From NCBI GenBank assembly GCA_015222065.1, contig JADFUQ010000607.1, forward strand, positions 1 to 6,974: a stretch of 6,974 nt of DNA, in the 5' to 3' direction. Origin of the DNA: Bacteroidota bacterium. GTDB taxonomy: Bacteria; Bacteroidota; Bacteroidia; Bacteroidales; VadinHA17. Shown here one piece after another: positions 1 to 6,172 of this stretch; the first letter of the stretch is position 1, and each line of letters begins with the position of its first letter. A program made the translations under genes and the position numbers. The notes below the pieces were generated by a model. It made no database searches. It saw only the letters and a list, made by a program, of their open reading frames with translations, and was not told the DNA's origin.

Positions 1-149
1 AAATGACCGAAACTGTTTTGATTATTGATTTTTTGAATATTGTAATTTATTTGAATTTTGGTGCTTGTTTTTTGTGATTTTTTGCATTTATTATTGTGTT
101 ATAATTTTTTAATTGTTATTTACTTTTTTGTGGACTGCCGACTAGAGGA
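1..149. other. AT-rich noncoding stretch downstream of rdgB
   Basis: No open reading frame of convincing composition runs through this stretch. It is very AT-rich, with many T-runs on the plus strand. It lies just beyond the stop codon of the minus-strand rdgB gene, so it would be that gene's 3' flank. I see no GC-rich hairpin followed by a T-run that would make a standard intrinsic terminator in either direction. The short motif gactgccgact (136-143 and around) is the only GC-richer patch and does not form an inverted repeat. Confidence 0.6.
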
Positions 150-734
150 TTAATAAATGCCTTTTTTTAAAAAACCAACAAGTTTTTTAAACGCGATAGC
201 TCTGTGGGAGATCAGATTTTTTTGCTTAAGTTCCATTTCAGCAAAGGTTTGTGTATGCCCTGAAGGTTGGAATACCGGATCATATCCGAATCCCTTTTGT
301 CCATGCAGTGTCTTTAAGATTGTGCCTTTAACTATTCCTTCAAAAGAGTATTCTTTACCATTAATTATCAGCGAAATAACCGTACGAAACCTTGCTTTAC
401 GATTCCTGGCATATCTAAGTTCATGAATAACCCGCTTAATATTAGCAGCAGAATTTTTTTCCGGACCGGCATATCTCGCTGAGTGAACTCCGGGTTTACC
501 ATCTAAAGCATCAATTTCCAGTCCGGTGTCATCAGCGAAAACATCCCTGTTAAATATTCTGTAAATAAAATTTGCTTTATAGGAAGCATTTATCTCAAGA
601 GTATCACCTGTTTCAGGAATATCTTCTGAGAAATCAATATCCTTAAGGCAATTAAGTTTAAAACTGTCTCCTAACAGGTCTTGAATCTCCCTTAGTTTAT
701 CAGGATTATTTGTAGCAAAAATTAATTCATTCAT
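150..734 (-). CDS. rdgB: RdgB/HAM1 family non-canonical purine NTP pyrophosphatase
   Basis: Predicted cytoplasmic house-cleaning enzyme that hydrolyses ITP, dITP and XTP to the monophosphate and pyrophosphate, keeping deaminated purines out of DNA and RNA. The 194-residue protein has the family's usual length and its signature blocks in order. These are the N-terminal nucleotide-binding segment ATNNPDKLREI (7-17), ETGDTLEINASYKA (41-54), the acidic core FADDTGLEIDALDGKPG (66-82, with D69 matching the catalytic Asp of E. coli RdgB), SARYAG (85-90), GFGYDPVF (148-155) and SHR (176-178) near the C-terminus. I chose the ATG at 732-734. An in-frame upstream ATG at 800 would add 22 residues that do not resemble the family, and a promoter-like octamer lies inside that extension. 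The residue after SHR is Ala where many homologues have Gly. The gene lies 110 bp downstream of the stress-protein gene on the same strand and may be co-transcribed with it or use its own promoter. Identification is firm from motifs; substrate range is family knowledge. Confidence 0.95.
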   Translation of the reverse strand: MNELIFATNNPDKLREIQDLLGDSFKLNCLKDIDFSEDIPETGDTLEINASYKANFIYRIFNRDVFADDTGLEIDALDGKPGVHSARYAGPEKNSAANIKRVIHELRYARNRKARFRTVISLIINGKEYSFEGIVKGTILKTLHGQKGFGYDPVFQPSGHTQTFAEMELKQKNLISHRAIAFKKLVGFLKKGIY

Positions 735-757
735 AATATAAGTAAAAAATAATAAGG

Positions 758-765
758 CAAAAATA
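758..765 (-). promoter_or_regulatory. Candidate Bacteroidota -7 promoter element for rdgB
   Basis: On the minus strand this reads TATTTTTG, an exact match to the Bacteroidota -7 consensus TAnnTTTG. It lies 23 bp upstream of the chosen rdgB ATG, which would give a leader of roughly 15-20 nt. No clean TTG -33 element stands 19-20 bp upstream; only a TTTA-like stretch about 22 bp away is visible. The call therefore rests on the -7 match and its position. Confidence 0.4.
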
Positions 766-806
766 CAATGCCGAAAGTTCACAGGATAAACATCTGACAT
801 TTAACA

Positions 807-836
807 TCTGCCTTTTATCTTTTGCCTTTTGCCTTT
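807..836 (-). repeat. Short ggcaaaa-type tandem repeat after the stress-protein gene
   Basis: Read on the minus strand, i.e. in the sense direction of both flanking genes, this is a run of degenerate 7-bp units of the type aaaggca (ggcaaaa, ggcaaaa, gataaaa, ggcag). It starts about ten bases past the stop codon of the stress-protein gene. The same unit family recurs just after ftsX at 6145-6172. It is noncoding, with no sign of a terminator hairpin. Confidence 0.65.
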
Positions 837-844
837 ATTTATAT

Positions 845-1681
845 TTACCCTCCCATAGCAGAAAATCCGCCTCCTTTATGAAGACTGGCACTCGGATTTA
901 TGCACATTACGGGAATCCCTTCCGGATTGGCAAGAATATTCTGCTCATTTGCTCCAAAGGCATAATCAGCAATACCAATATCACGGGTTGTCATAATCAG
1001 GATAAGGTCAGCGTTTATTTCTTTGGCGTAACTTATTGTTCCTTTCCAGAATTTTGTTTTTGCAGGTGCAGTGTGTATTTCAAATTCTACGTTTCTTGAA
1101 ATGAGATATTTTTTTGCAAAAACCATATTTGAATTAATACGTCTCTTAAAAGCCTTGTCCTTAACATCCTGTACTATAAGGAAGAATTTTGATTGGTAAT
1201 GGGTTGCGAGATAATTTACCCACTGATTTTTTTCCTTATTTTCAACTTTAAAGTCAATGGGGAAGACGATCTTTGTAAATTTTTTCGACTTCGGAGGTTC
1301 CTGAATAATAATAAAAGGAACTTCTGAATGTACGATAACCTTAAGTGCCCAACTGCCGGTTAGTTTTTGCATACCTTTAATACCATGAGTTCCCATAATA
1401 ACCAGATTGGCATTAGTTTCTTTTGCTGCCTCGCCAATAGCAGTAAAAATACTACCCATTCTTATTAATACTTTTGGCTTACGAAAGTACTTTTTAAAAG
1501 TATTACCGGCAATTTCGTTGCATTTTTCCAATGCGGTATCATACTTCGAGTCATTATCGATAATATGAACCATGGTAATATCATTGCCTGTGTTTTCTGA
1601 AACTAAAATTGCATGTTGAAGTGCATAGTCGGCAACTTCACTAAAATCATGCGGAACTAAAATAGTTTGTCGCTTTTTCAT
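845..1681 (-). CDS. Universal stress protein, two tandem UspA-type domains
   Basis: Cytoplasmic protein of 278 residues, the normal size for double-domain Usp proteins of Bacteroidota. Domain 1 (about 5-126) starts with ILVPHDFS (7-14), whose Asp12 lies where nucleotide-binding Usp proteins contact the base. It carries the ATP-binding loop GTHGIKG (97-103) followed by LTGSWALKVI (107-116), close to the family pattern GxxG-x9-G(S/T) but one residue shorter. Domain 2 (about 135-262) keeps the fold pattern, with KIVFPIDF (137-144) and LILIMTT near its end. It lacks the glycine loop, so only the first domain is likely to bind ATP. The tail ends in a Gly-rich segment. No signal peptide or membrane segment is seen. 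The start ATG (1679-1681) is the only sensible one; no Shine-Dalgarno site is visible, as usual in this phylum. It diverges from the cyclase-HD gene across 85 bp. The molecular role of most Usp proteins is unknown; stress or energy-state signalling is family-level inference. Confidence 0.9.
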   Translation of the reverse strand: MKKRQTILVPHDFSEVADYALQHAILVSENTGNDITMVHIIDNDSKYDTALEKCNEIAGNTFKKYFRKPKVLIRMGSIFTAIGEAAKETNANLVIMGTHGIKGMQKLTGSWALKVIVHSEVPFIIIQEPPKSKKFTKIVFPIDFKVENKEKNQWVNYLATHYQSKFFLIVQDVKDKAFKRRINSNMVFAKKYLISRNVEFEIHTAPAKTKFWKGTISYAKEINADLILIMTTRDIGIADYAFGANEQNILANPEGIPVMCINPSASLHKGGGFSAMGG

Positions 1682-1766
1682 ATCAAATAATTAGGTTAAT
1701 TTCTATACTAACAATTTTTGCTATATTTATGAAGTGCTGAAAATCCTAATATTAGGTAAACAAGAT
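1682..1766. promoter_or_regulatory. Divergent intergenic region with a 12-bp perfect palindrome
   Basis: This 85-bp region separates the start codons of two divergent genes and must hold the control signals of both. A perfect 12-bp palindrome, CCTAATATTAGG, lies at 1745-1756, ten bases before the cyclase ATG. The word ATTAGGT occurs twice in direct orientation, at 1690-1696 and 1751-1757, the second overlapping the palindrome. Each copy thus lies close to one of the two start codons. No perfect TAnnTTTG element is present on either strand. The nearest plus-strand match is TATATTTA at 1722-1729. An operator function is inference only. Confidence 0.35.
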
Positions 1767-3656
1767 ATGAAATTTCCGAGAAAAAAATATAATTATTTAT
1801 TAATTTTCTTCATTTCCGGTTTATTAGTACCGGGTTATTTGTCGGCACAAGCACCTGAACAAAAGGAGATACTTGTTCCTGTACTTAATAAATTTATTTT
1901 AGGAAATGATTCTGTATGTTTCAGTAACGGGAATTGGGTTTCGGACAATTTTTATATTGATTTAGGAAAATATACTCTTTCTCCTATTCCATTTTACTTA
2001 AATTCATTATACTTTGAGTTTAAATTACCTGAGAATTCAAATTCTCCATTAAATTTCCAGTATTTCCTTGAAGGATTTGACGATGACTGGCTCAATTTTA
2101 CATTTAATAACATAAAGGAATACACTTATCTGGATGAAGGAGAATATATATTTCATGCCAGGTATTTAAACGCTGCCGGAGAAGCAGGCGAAACATTTTC
2201 TTTGAATTTTAGGATTATGCCTCCTGTTTACAGATCGAAGATTGTATATTTTATTTATGTAATTTTTGTGGCATTAATACTGTGGTCAATAATTAAGGCC
2301 AGATCTTTCCAATTTGCAAAAGAGCGGTATAAGCTTGAGAGAATTATAAATGAGCGAACAGAGGAAATGGTGAAAGAGATGGATAAAACTGAAAATTTAC
2401 TTGCAAATGTTTTACCTAAAGATACTGCAGATGAGTTGAAATCAAAAGGAAAGGTTGCAAAGAAGAAGTACAAAATGGCTACAGTCCTGTTTTCAGATAT
2501 TCAAGGATTTACAAAGATTGCTGAAGAGATGAATCCTGAGAAGCTTATTGATGAGCTTGATACTTTCTTTTTTCATTTTGATTCAGTTGCAGAGAAATAC
2601 AATATTGAGAAAATAAAAACTATTGGGGATGCCTATATGTGTGCGGGAGGAATACCTGATAAGAACAGGACAAACCCTATTGAAGTTGTGCTGGCTGCTA
2701 TTGAGATGCAGGAATATATGAAGAAATTAAAAAAGGAAGCTAAAAGCCGGGGACAGAATTTTTGGGATATCAGGATTGGAATACATACAGGACCGGTAAT
2801 TGCAGGGGTTGTTGGACAAAAAAAGTTGTCTTATGATATTTGGGGTGATACAGTAAATACAGCAAGCCGAATGGAATCTTCAGGAGAAGCAGGGAAAGTA
2901 AATATTTCAGGATCAACATATGACTTTGTAAAAGGATTTTTTATTTGTGAATACAGGGGAAAAATGCCCGTAAAATACAAAGGGGAAATTGATATGTATT
3001 TTGTAAATGGTATTCGTCCCGAATTGTCAATTAATATGAAAGGATCACCAAATGAAAAATTCAGGATCCGGCTTCAACTGCTGAGACTTTTGGATGTTGA
3101 AGAAGATATACTTATGAAGATGGAAAAAGAACTGCGGGAAAATCTTAGTTTTCACAATTTTAAGCACACATTAAACGTATCAACACAGGTTGAGCTTATT
3201 GGCAGGGCTGAAGGAATATCTGATGAAGAAATGATTCTTGTCCAGACAGCAGCCCTTTTTCATGATTCAGGTTTTCTTGATGGACTTAAAAATCATAAAC
3301 AAACAAGTTGTTTTTATGTAAGAGATATATTGCCAAAATATGGATATTTAAATGATCAGATTGAGACTGTTTGTAAGCTTATTATGTCTACACAAGCACC
3401 CATTTCGCCGGATAACAAGTTGGAAGAAATTATTTGTGATGCAAATCTTGCTTATTTAGGCAGAGTTGATTTTATTGATAATATGAAAAATCAGGCAAAA
3501 GAAATGATTAATAATAATGTAGTCTCCTCGGAAAAGGAGTGGTTTGAAAAACAAATAAGTTTTATTAAAGATCACGAATTCTATACTGCCACTGCCAGGG
3601 TACTCAGAGAGGTTTCAAAAGAAGAACAGGGAAAGATTCTGGAAGAACTTATTTAA
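1767..3656 (+). CDS. Membrane adenylate cyclase: Y_Y_Y sensor, class III cyclase and C-terminal HD domain
   Basis: A 629-residue membrane protein predicted to make cAMP from ATP. Domains in order: signal peptide (1-27, ending LSAQA); Y_Y_Y domain (about 77-151, with FLEGFDDDW and YTYLDEGEY); one membrane helix (about 158-177); a charged signalling helix (about 183-230) containing ENLLANVLPKDTADEL, the usual linker before cyclase domains; a class III cyclase domain (about 235-415); and an HD domain (about 458-570). Metal-binding Asp244 (FSDI) and Asp288 (TIGDAY) are present, as are Asn364 and Arg368 for transition-state binding (VNTASRM). The base-selecting residues are Lys284 (KIKTIGD) and Asp357 (YDIWG), the adenylate rather than guanylate pair. 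The HD part shows FHNFKHT (462-468), LFHD (497-500) and a late CDAN (557-560), so its metal ligands look complete. A GTG at 1734 would add 11 residues before the signal peptide; I prefer the ATG at 1767. Residues 28-76 are too short for the beta-propeller that often precedes Y_Y_Y. The HD substrate is unknown. Confidence 0.9.
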   Translation: MKFPRKKYNYLLIFFISGLLVPGYLSAQAPEQKEILVPVLNKFILGNDSVCFSNGNWVSDNFYIDLGKYTLSPIPFYLNSLYFEFKLPENSNSPLNFQYFLEGFDDDWLNFTFNNIKEYTYLDEGEYIFHARYLNAAGEAGETFSLNFRIMPPVYRSKIVYFIYVIFVALILWSIIKARSFQFAKERYKLERIINERTEEMVKEMDKTENLLANVLPKDTADELKSKGKVAKKKYKMATVLFSDIQGFTKIAEEMNPEKLIDELDTFFFHFDSVAEKYNIEKIKTIGDAYMCAGGIPDKNRTNPIEVVLAAIEMQEYMKKLKKEAKSRGQNFWDIRIGIHTGPVIAGVVGQKKLSYDIWGDTVNTASRMESSGEAGKVNISGSTYDFVKGFFICEYRGKMPVKYKGEIDMYFVNGIRPELSINMKGSPNEKFRIRLQLLRLLDVEEDILMKMEKELRENLSFHNFKHTLNVSTQVELIGRAEGISDEEMILVQTAALFHDSGFLDGLKNHKQTSCFYVRDILPKYGYLNDQIETVCKLIMSTQAPISPDNKLEEIICDANLAYLGRVDFIDNMKNQAKEMINNNVVSSEKEWFEKQISFIKDHEFYTATARVLREVSKEEQGKILEELI

Positions 3657-3661
3657 GCTGC

Positions 3662-3713
3662 AATAATAGGATTGTAAGTTAAGTGAAATATAGTTGAGTA
3701 AGGTGAGTAAATG
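3662..3713 (+). repeat. C-free gagtaag repeat after the cyclase gene
   Basis: A 52-nt run without a single C begins five bases past the stop codon. It contains degenerate units such as gttgagtaa and ggtgagtaa with a period of about nine. The same unit family recurs at 3879-4010, 6211-6378 and 6804-6865. It is noncoding. Confidence 0.6.
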
Positions 3714-3733
3714 CGAAAATGATAAGAGTGTAC

Positions 3734-3754
3734 TCGTAACCCGTAACTCGTAAC
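3734..3754 (+). repeat. Three tandem heptads YCGTAAC
   Basis: Three 7-bp units occur in exact register: tcgtaac (3734-3740), ccgtaac (3741-3747) and tcgtaac (3748-3754). They share the five bases GTAAC and the 7-bp period with the larger array at 6381-6491, which suggests one repeat family with a variable dinucleotide. The last unit runs into the conserved box at 3751-3768. Confidence 0.75.
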
Positions 3755-3768
3755 TCTTTGGAAGAATG
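3751..3768 (+). repeat. Conserved 18-bp box before the palindromic element
   Basis: The box taactctttggaagaatg recurs at 6903-6920 as taactctttggaaggatg, identical at 17 of 18 positions. In both places it stands upstream of the palindromic element, separated by 26 bp here and 16 bp in the second copy, and the separating bases are not alike. It therefore looks like a constant part of a composite dispersed element. It is not part of any plausible gene. Confidence 0.6.
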
Positions 3769-3794
3769 TAGAATGTAAAATTTTGAATGCGTGT

Positions 3795-3872
3795 CACGTG
3801 AAATGCGACGCCTGCCCTGTGAAATTTGAGGTACGAAAATATTTCACCAGGGGAGGAGCATATTTCACTGTG
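3795..3872 (+). repeat. Dispersed palindromic element, copy 1 (complete)
   Basis: A long imperfect inverted repeat of about 78 bp. The heptad GTGAAAT begins at 3798 and 3819, and its complement ATTTCAC begins at 3841 and 3862, giving steps of 21, 22 and 21 bp. The arms also pair inside: CCT-G-CCCT in the left arm faces AGGG-G-AGG in the right, with one G-G mismatch and one bulge. CAC at 3795 can pair with GTG at 3870 across a one-base bulge. The single-stranded loop would be about 15 nt (3826-3840). No T-run follows, so it is not a standard terminator. The left arm (3795-3831) recurs at 6937-6973 with 36 of 37 bases identical. What it is (REP-like element, MITE remnant, protein-binding array or structured RNA) cannot be told from the window. 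Confidence 0.75.
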
Positions 3873-3878
3873 GTAAAA

Positions 3879-4010
3879 TGAAGAAGTAGGAAGAGGTGAG
3901 TAGGTAAGTAAGTTAAGTAGGGTGAGTAAGGAGGAGAAGAGGTCGAAGGGTAGAAAAGTGAAGAAGTAAGAAGAGGTGAGTAAGGTGAGTAAGTTAAGTA
4001 AGGTGAGTGG
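3879..4010 (+). repeat. Purine-rich gagtaag tandem repeats with an 80-bp imperfect duplication
   Basis: Apart from one C at 3944, this stretch has no C. It is built of units such as ggtgagta and agttaagta. Four units in exact 9-bp register run from 3974 to 4009. The segment 3879-3927 is repeated at 3959-4008 with a few substitutions and one single-base indel, so a block of about 50 bp was duplicated at an 80-bp offset. The minus-strand reading frame across it gives a protein of Ser, Pro, Tyr, Leu and Thr repeats and is an artefact of the repeats. Confidence 0.7.
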
Positions 4011-4130
4011 CTTAGTAGTTTAAAACTTTTAACATTCTTGCATTTAAGCATTCCAAACTTAAGGCACTGAATATTTACAAAGGATTAATTATTGATTTAT
4101 TATATTTAACCAAATAACATAATAATTAAA

Positions 4131-4161
4131 TTGTTTTGTCAGTTCAGATGAATTATTTTTG
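4131..4161 (+). promoter_or_regulatory. Bacteroidota-type promoter for the aminotransferase gene
   Basis: TTG at 4131-4133 and TATTTTTG at 4154-4161 match the Bacteroidota primary sigma elements (-33 TTG and -7 TAnnTTTG) with a 20-bp spacer, near the preferred spacing. Transcription would start near 4167-4169, leaving a leader of about 32 nt before the ATG at 4200. That leader contains a perfect 9-bp A/T-only inverted repeat (4168-4176 and 4179-4187). The promoter could also serve ftsX, which follows after 45 bp. Confidence 0.6.
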
Positions 4162-4199
4162 GACTGCTTTTTAAATTTATTTAAAAACTATAATAAATT

Positions 4200-5219
4200 A
4201 TGAAAAATATTGACTGGAAAAACTTACCGTTTGGTTACCAAAAAACGGATCAAAATATTCGATGCTATTACAAAGATGGCAGATGGGGAGAACCGGAAGT
4301 TTCTTCATCAGAATATATTAAAATACATATTGCAGCTACAGCACTACATTATGGACAGGAAGCTTTTGAAGGGATGAAAGCTTTTCGGGGAAACGATGGG
4401 AAAATACGCCTATTTCGTTGGGAGGAAAATTCAAAGAGACTTAATAATTCTGCAAAAGGTATAAAAATGGCTGAAGTGCCCGGAGAACTTTTTAAAGAAA
4501 TCATATTTAAAGCAGTGAAACTAAACGAGGAATTTATCCCTCCATACGGATCAGGTGCAGCATTATACATTCGTCCACTGCTTTTCGGATCAGGACCCAG
4601 AGTTGGTGTAAGACCATCTGCAGAATATACTTTTATTGTTTTTGTTACTCCTGTAGGTCCATATTTTAAAGGTGGTATAAGGCCGGTTAACATGTTGCTT
4701 TGCCGTGATTTTGACAGGGCTGCTCCATTAGGAACAGGGAATATAAAAGTTGGAGGAAACTACGCTGCAAGCCTTGTCCCGGTTGAAATAGCACATGATA
4801 AAGGATTTGCCAATGTTCTGTTTTTAGATGCAAAAGAAAAAAAATATATTGACGAATGTGGTCCGGCAAATTTCTTTGGAATAAAGGAAAATACTTATAT
4901 AACACCCGAATCACCATCGATATTACCTTCAATTACAAACAAAAGCCTTATACAGCTTGCTGAAGACATGGGATTGAAAACAGAACGCAGAAGAATTACT
5001 TTTGAAGAACTGGATACTTTTGATGAGGTGGGAGCATGCGGAACTGCTGCCGTAATTAGCCCAATAAAATCTATAACAGATCCTTTAAATAGTAAAATTT
5101 ATAAATTTTGTATAGATGATAATCCAGGACAGATTTCTATGAAATTGTATGAAAAATTAGTTGCTATTCAAAATGGTGATGAACCTGATTTGCATGGATG
5201 GGTTGAAATAGTTGAATGA
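4200..5219 (+). CDS. ilvE: Branched-chain amino acid aminotransferase
   Basis: Cytoplasmic PLP enzyme of fold type IV that moves the amino group between leucine, isoleucine or valine and 2-oxoglutarate, the last step of their synthesis and the first of their breakdown. The 339 residues fit the longer BCAT subgroup shared by many bacteria and eukaryotes. Visible signatures are ALHYGQEAFEGMKAF (48-62), YIRPLLFGSG (123-132), and GTGNIKVGGNYAAS (178-191), where Lys183 should form the Schiff base with PLP. Further signatures are DECGPANFF (218-226), with Glu219 facing the PLP ring nitrogen, and EVGACGTAAVISPI (276-289), which binds the phosphate. All key residues are intact. The ATG at 4200 puts the conserved N-terminal DWKNLPFGY at residues 5-13. 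It has its own promoter and is followed after 45 bp by ftsX. No other isoleucine-valine synthesis gene is in the window. The family is certain; direction of use in vivo is not visible. Confidence 0.95.
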   Translation: MKNIDWKNLPFGYQKTDQNIRCYYKDGRWGEPEVSSSEYIKIHIAATALHYGQEAFEGMKAFRGNDGKIRLFRWEENSKRLNNSAKGIKMAEVPGELFKEIIFKAVKLNEEFIPPYGSGAALYIRPLLFGSGPRVGVRPSAEYTFIVFVTPVGPYFKGGIRPVNMLLCRDFDRAAPLGTGNIKVGGNYAASLVPVEIAHDKGFANVLFLDAKEKKYIDECGPANFFGIKENTYITPESPSILPSITNKSLIQLAEDMGLKTERRRITFEELDTFDEVGACGTAAVISPIKSITDPLNSKIYKFCIDDNPGQISMKLYEKLVAIQNGDEPDLHGWVEIVE

Positions 5220-5264
5220 TATAGATAAAGGATATTATGAACTTGTTTATATTTAAATAAGTGG

Positions 5265-6140
5265 ATGGAAATAAAAAAACCGAAAACTACCAGAAGAAGA
5301 TTAAGAGGTTCCTATATTTCATCTGTTATTAGTATTTCTCTGGTACTTTTTTTACTTGGGATTCTGGGTTTGCTTATGCTTAATGCTCATAAACTTTCGG
5401 TTTATGTGAAAGAAAATATCAGTTTTTCAGTAATAATTAAAGATCAGGTAAAAGAGGTTGAGATTAAAAAATTGCAAAAGGATCTGGACGCTTCCGGTTA
5501 TATTAAATCGACTGAATATGTATCGAAAGAAAATGCTGCCAGGGAGTTGCAGGAAGATCTTGGAGAGGATTTTATTGATTTTCTCGGATATAATCCCCTG
5601 TTAGCATCTATTGATGTTTATCTTTATGCCGATTTTGCTAACCCTGATAGTATTAGTGTTATTAAGGATAATTTGTTATCTTATCCGTTGGTGAAAGAAG
5701 TTTTTTATCAGGAATCGCTTATTCATTTAATAAATGAGAATGTTAGAAAAATAGGAGTGTTTCTGTTAGCATTCAGCGGTTTGTTGTTTCTTGTAGCAAT
5801 AACACTAATCAATAATACCATAAGACTATCAGTTTATTCAAAACGTTTTATTATCCATACTATGCAATTGGTTGGTGCAACAAGAGCTTTTATACGATGG
5901 CCATTTCTTGCAAAAAGCACATTACATGGGGTGCTTGGAGGGCTATTTGCTATAATGTTATTATCGGGACTTCTCTATTTTATTCAAAAAGAGCTTATGG
6001 AAATTTTTAGTTTCCGGGATGCAGATATAATTGCAATTCTTTTTGCCGGAATAATTTTTACTGGTATTGTTCTGAACTGGGTTTCAACATTTTTTGCGGT
6101 AAATAAATATCTCAGGATGGAAGAGGATGAGTTGTTTTAA
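5265..6140 (+). CDS. ftsX: Cell division protein FtsX (ABC transporter permease-like)
   Basis: Inner-membrane protein that pairs with the ATPase FtsE and passes septal-ring signals to peptidoglycan hydrolases outside the membrane; it is not thought to move a solute. The 291 residues show the FtsX layout: a basic cytoplasmic start with TTRRRLRGSYISS (8-20), membrane helix 1 (about 19-40), a periplasmic loop (about 45-157), helix 2 (about 163-186), a cytoplasmic stretch with the family motif MQLVGATRAFIRWPF (200-214), helix 3 (about 219-241) and helix 4 (about 255-278). The C-terminus ends in acidic residues. FtsE is not encoded in the window, so the pair is split here, as is common in Bacteroidota. 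The gene follows ilvE by 45 bp without a clear promoter. DUF3098 comes next, an order known in this phylum, though here 408 bp away. No Shine-Dalgarno site is seen. Confidence 0.93.
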   Translation: MEIKKPKTTRRRLRGSYISSVISISLVLFLLGILGLLMLNAHKLSVYVKENISFSVIIKDQVKEVEIKKLQKDLDASGYIKSTEYVSKENAARELQEDLGEDFIDFLGYNPLLASIDVYLYADFANPDSISVIKDNLLSYPLVKEVFYQESLIHLINENVRKIGVFLLAFSGLLFLVAITLINNTIRLSVYSKRFIIHTMQLVGATRAFIRWPFLAKSTLHGVLGGLFAIMLLSGLLYFIQKELMEIFSFRDADIIAILFAGIIFTGIVLNWVSTFFAVNKYLRMEEDELF

Positions 6141-6144
6141 AAAA

Positions 6145-6172
6145 GGCAGAAGGCAAAAGGCAGAAGGCAAAA
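6145..6172 (+). repeat. Two perfect 14-bp repeats of ggcagaaggcaaaa
   Basis: The 14-mer ggcagaaggcaaaa occurs twice head to tail, starting four bases after the ftsX stop codon. Each 14-mer is itself two related heptads (ggcagaa and ggcaaaa). The same heptad family follows the stress-protein gene on the other strand at 807-836. In both cases the purine-rich strand is the sense strand of the gene just ended. Confidence 0.8.

Noticed and set aside
157..426. Plus-strand frame within rdgB
   Set aside because: It is the antisense shadow of a gene with strong family motifs and lacks any domain of its own.
735..800. Upstream in-frame ATG giving rdgB a 22-residue N-terminal extension
   Set aside because: The extension is hydrophobic and unlike the family, whose proteins begin just before the ATNNPDK motif. 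A promoter-like octamer lies within it.
1734..1766. GTG start giving the cyclase 11 more residues
   Set aside because: The added residues precede a clear signal peptide that begins at the ATG at 1767, and they would place the 12-bp palindrome inside the coding region.
3795..3872. Palindromic element as a standard intrinsic terminator or integron attC site
   Set aside because: No T-run follows the hairpin, and the core sites typical of attC (RYYYAAC/GTTRRRY) are not present. No integrase gene is visible.
3794..4051. Minus-strand frame of 85 codons
   Set aside because: Its product is a Ser/Pro/Tyr/Leu/Thr low-complexity chain created by the gagtaag repeats. It also overlaps the palindromic element and has no recognisable domain.
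4168..4187. Perfect 9-bp inverted repeat as a terminator or riboswitch
   Set aside because: The arms contain only A and T with a 2-base gap, so the hairpin would be weak, and such repeats are common by chance in AT-rich leaders. It is mentioned only with the promoter.
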